Shown piece by piece: positions 5,774 to 6,472 of a stretch of 6,472 nucleotides of DNA. The stretch is taken from NCBI GenBank assembly GCA_031262635.1, contig JAISHN010000001.1:1-6472 (forward strand), written 5' to 3'. This DNA comes from Holosporaceae bacterium. Its GTDB lineage: Bacteria; Pseudomonadota; Alphaproteobacteria; UBA3830. The translations under genes and the position numbers were made by a program. Every line of letters starts with the position of its first letter. Position 1 is the first letter of the stretch. The notes beneath the pieces are model-generated. The model was not told the origin of the DNA, did not search any database, and saw only the letters and a list, made by a program, of their open reading frames with translations.

Positions 5774-5810
5774 GAGGAAGGAATGCTCCCCTCACCCCAA
5801 CCCCTTCCTC
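5774..5810. other. C-rich hairpin next to the IS end
   Basis: GAGGAAGG (5774-5781) and CCTTCCTC (5803-5810) are perfectly complementary over 8 bases around a 21-base loop containing CCCCTCACCCCAACCCC. The loop resembles a C-rich motif common in bacterial intergenic repeats. There is no T-run on either side. The rest of 5811-5866 holds no gene that I can support. Confidence 0.5.
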
Positions 5811-5866
5811 CACCCCATTGTGGCATCATCTCAGTAATCTTCTGACTAAAGTCTTAATTATTTTTC

Positions 5867-6472
5867 TTATTTTACCAAATAACGTCTTGCAAGCATACCA
5901 TCCGAGTTTGAAAATGCTGAGATCGCGCCTACGAGTATACGAAATCTTTTTTTTAGAGGATGATTTTCATTTTCGATATATTCTCCGATCATTACCACAA
6001 ACAATTGCGCTAAACACATTGCAAAATAAAGCCTTTTAAATCTGTCATATTTCCGAATTTTACACTTCTCAATATTAAATCCAGAGCTTTTTTGATCCTG
6101 AAAGCATTTTTCAATCGAAAATCTCTTTTTATATATCTCGCGCCCCGAGATGTCAGGCTTAGAAGCCATTAAAAACCGCGTCGATTCATTTTCCGTATGA
6201 ACTTCAAACTCAACTTCTTTTTCCCAAGCGAAAACATACGCTGAAAATTTCTCATTTTTTCCTTTAAAATCGCTTAAATTACAGACTTTATCTCCAATTC
6301 GAACGTTGAGATTTTCGTTGACTCTCAAAACATAATCGAAGCCTTTGTCGGCGCATAATTCCGCGAAACGATCGTTCCCAAATCCTCGATCCGAAACAAT
6401 TGTATACGAATATTTCTTTGGAAGAAGATGCCTTAACGCTCTGATAAACGAGGATTCATGCTTCTTCTGATC
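5867..6472 (-). CDS. IS4-family DDE transposase, C-terminal 201 residues (cut by window edge)
   Basis: Cut-and-paste transposase of an IS4-type insertion sequence. The frame is open to the right edge; TTG at 6328 is an internal leucine, not the start. Visible residues 24-36 read TIVSDRGFGNDRF, holding the second catalytic Asp (codon 6391-6389). YKKRFSIEKCFQDQK contains the full IS4 signature Y-(2)-R-(3)-E-(6)-K, with the catalytic Glu encoded at 6112-6110. A hydrophobic helix (YFAMCLAQLFVVMIGEYI) follows, as is usual near the C-terminus, and the protein ends normally at TAA 5869-5867. No frameshift or internal stop is seen in the visible part, so the element may be intact. The first catalytic Asp and the N-terminus are outside the window. 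Confidence 0.92.
   Translation of the reverse strand, partial: DQKKHESSFIRALRHLLPKKYSYTIVSDRGFGNDRFAELCADKGFDYVLRVNENLNVRIGDKVCNLSDFKGKNEKFSAYVFAWEKEVEFEVHTENESTRFLMASKPDISGREIYKKRFSIEKCFQDQKSSGFNIEKCKIRKYDRFKRLYFAMCLAQLFVVMIGEYIENENHPLKKRFRILVGAISAFSNSDGMLARRYLVK
5867..6472 (-). mobile_element. IS4-family insertion sequence, 3' part
   Basis: This is the minimal extent, defined by the transposase. The terminal inverted repeat should lie in the short stretch between the stop and the C-rich hairpin (about 5811-5866), but it cannot be fixed because the other end is outside the window. No target duplication can be assigned. Confidence 0.75.

Noticed and set aside
5422..5829. Minus-strand open frame opposite the end of the exported protein gene
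   Set aside because: Composition is Arg/Ser-rich antisense of a real gene, it runs through two hairpins, and no family motif is visible.
5867..6328. Stand-alone 153-residue gene starting at 6328
   Set aside because: The frame continues upstream to the window edge with transposase motifs (SDRGFG...); the apparent start is an internal TTG leucine.

Overview
The window looks like a piece of an alphaproteobacterial chromosome, probably from a host-associated or otherwise reduced lineage (Holosporales/Rickettsiales-like; this is inference). The basis is the order lspA - small lipoprotein - M16 peptidase homologue, which resembles the lspA - DUF3035 - M16 block known from alphaproteobacteria. Other support is a short-form phosphoglucose isomerase, an AT-leaning composition, an IS4-type transposase, and palindromic repeats of the GCGAGCGAAGCGAAGCGA / CTGGATCC type, one of which lies inside a protein-coding gene. 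No rRNA or tRNA gene was recognised and no CRISPR array is present.

Layout. Positions 1-4290 hold six genes, all on the minus strand and read from right to left: lspA (lipoprotein signal peptidase), a 42-residue lipoprotein, an M16 peptidase homologue that has lost its zinc motif, pgi (glucose-6-phosphate isomerase), dapF (diaminopimelate epimerase) and the start of rnhA (RNase HI, cut by the window edge). Four of the five junctions overlap (three as ATGA, one by 7 bases) and the fifth gap is 13 bases, so this is one tightly coupled operon. A perfect TATAAT about 50 bases upstream of lspA may drive it.

Positions 4291-4773 are a non-coding divergent region. It carries a three-stem palindromic repeat, two overlapping hairpins and an AT-rich stretch leading to a strong Shine-Dalgarno. 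From there a plus-strand gene (4774-5664) encodes an unrecognised exported protein with a coiled-coil-like N-terminal part, a helical middle, a proline linker and a Gly/Ser/Ala-rich tail. Positions 5665-5866 hold a second three-stem element and a C-rich hairpin. From 5867 to the right edge lies the C-terminal part of an IS4-family transposase on the minus strand.

How the genes relate. LspA would mature the adjacent lipoprotein, and the M16-like protein is predicted to sit in the same envelope compartment. DapF supplies meso-diaminopimelate for peptidoglycan and lysine. Pgi (sugar phosphate metabolism) and RNase HI (removal of RNA from RNA:DNA hybrids) seem to be co-transcribed housekeeping passengers.

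The most notable observation is that dapF carries an in-frame insertion of about 24 codons whose DNA closely matches the intergenic palindromic repeat at 4418-4502. This parallels the Rickettsia palindromic elements found inside genes. Other points are the missing HxxEH in the M16 homologue, the extremely short lipoprotein next to its own processing enzyme, and the orphan exported protein flanked by repeat elements.
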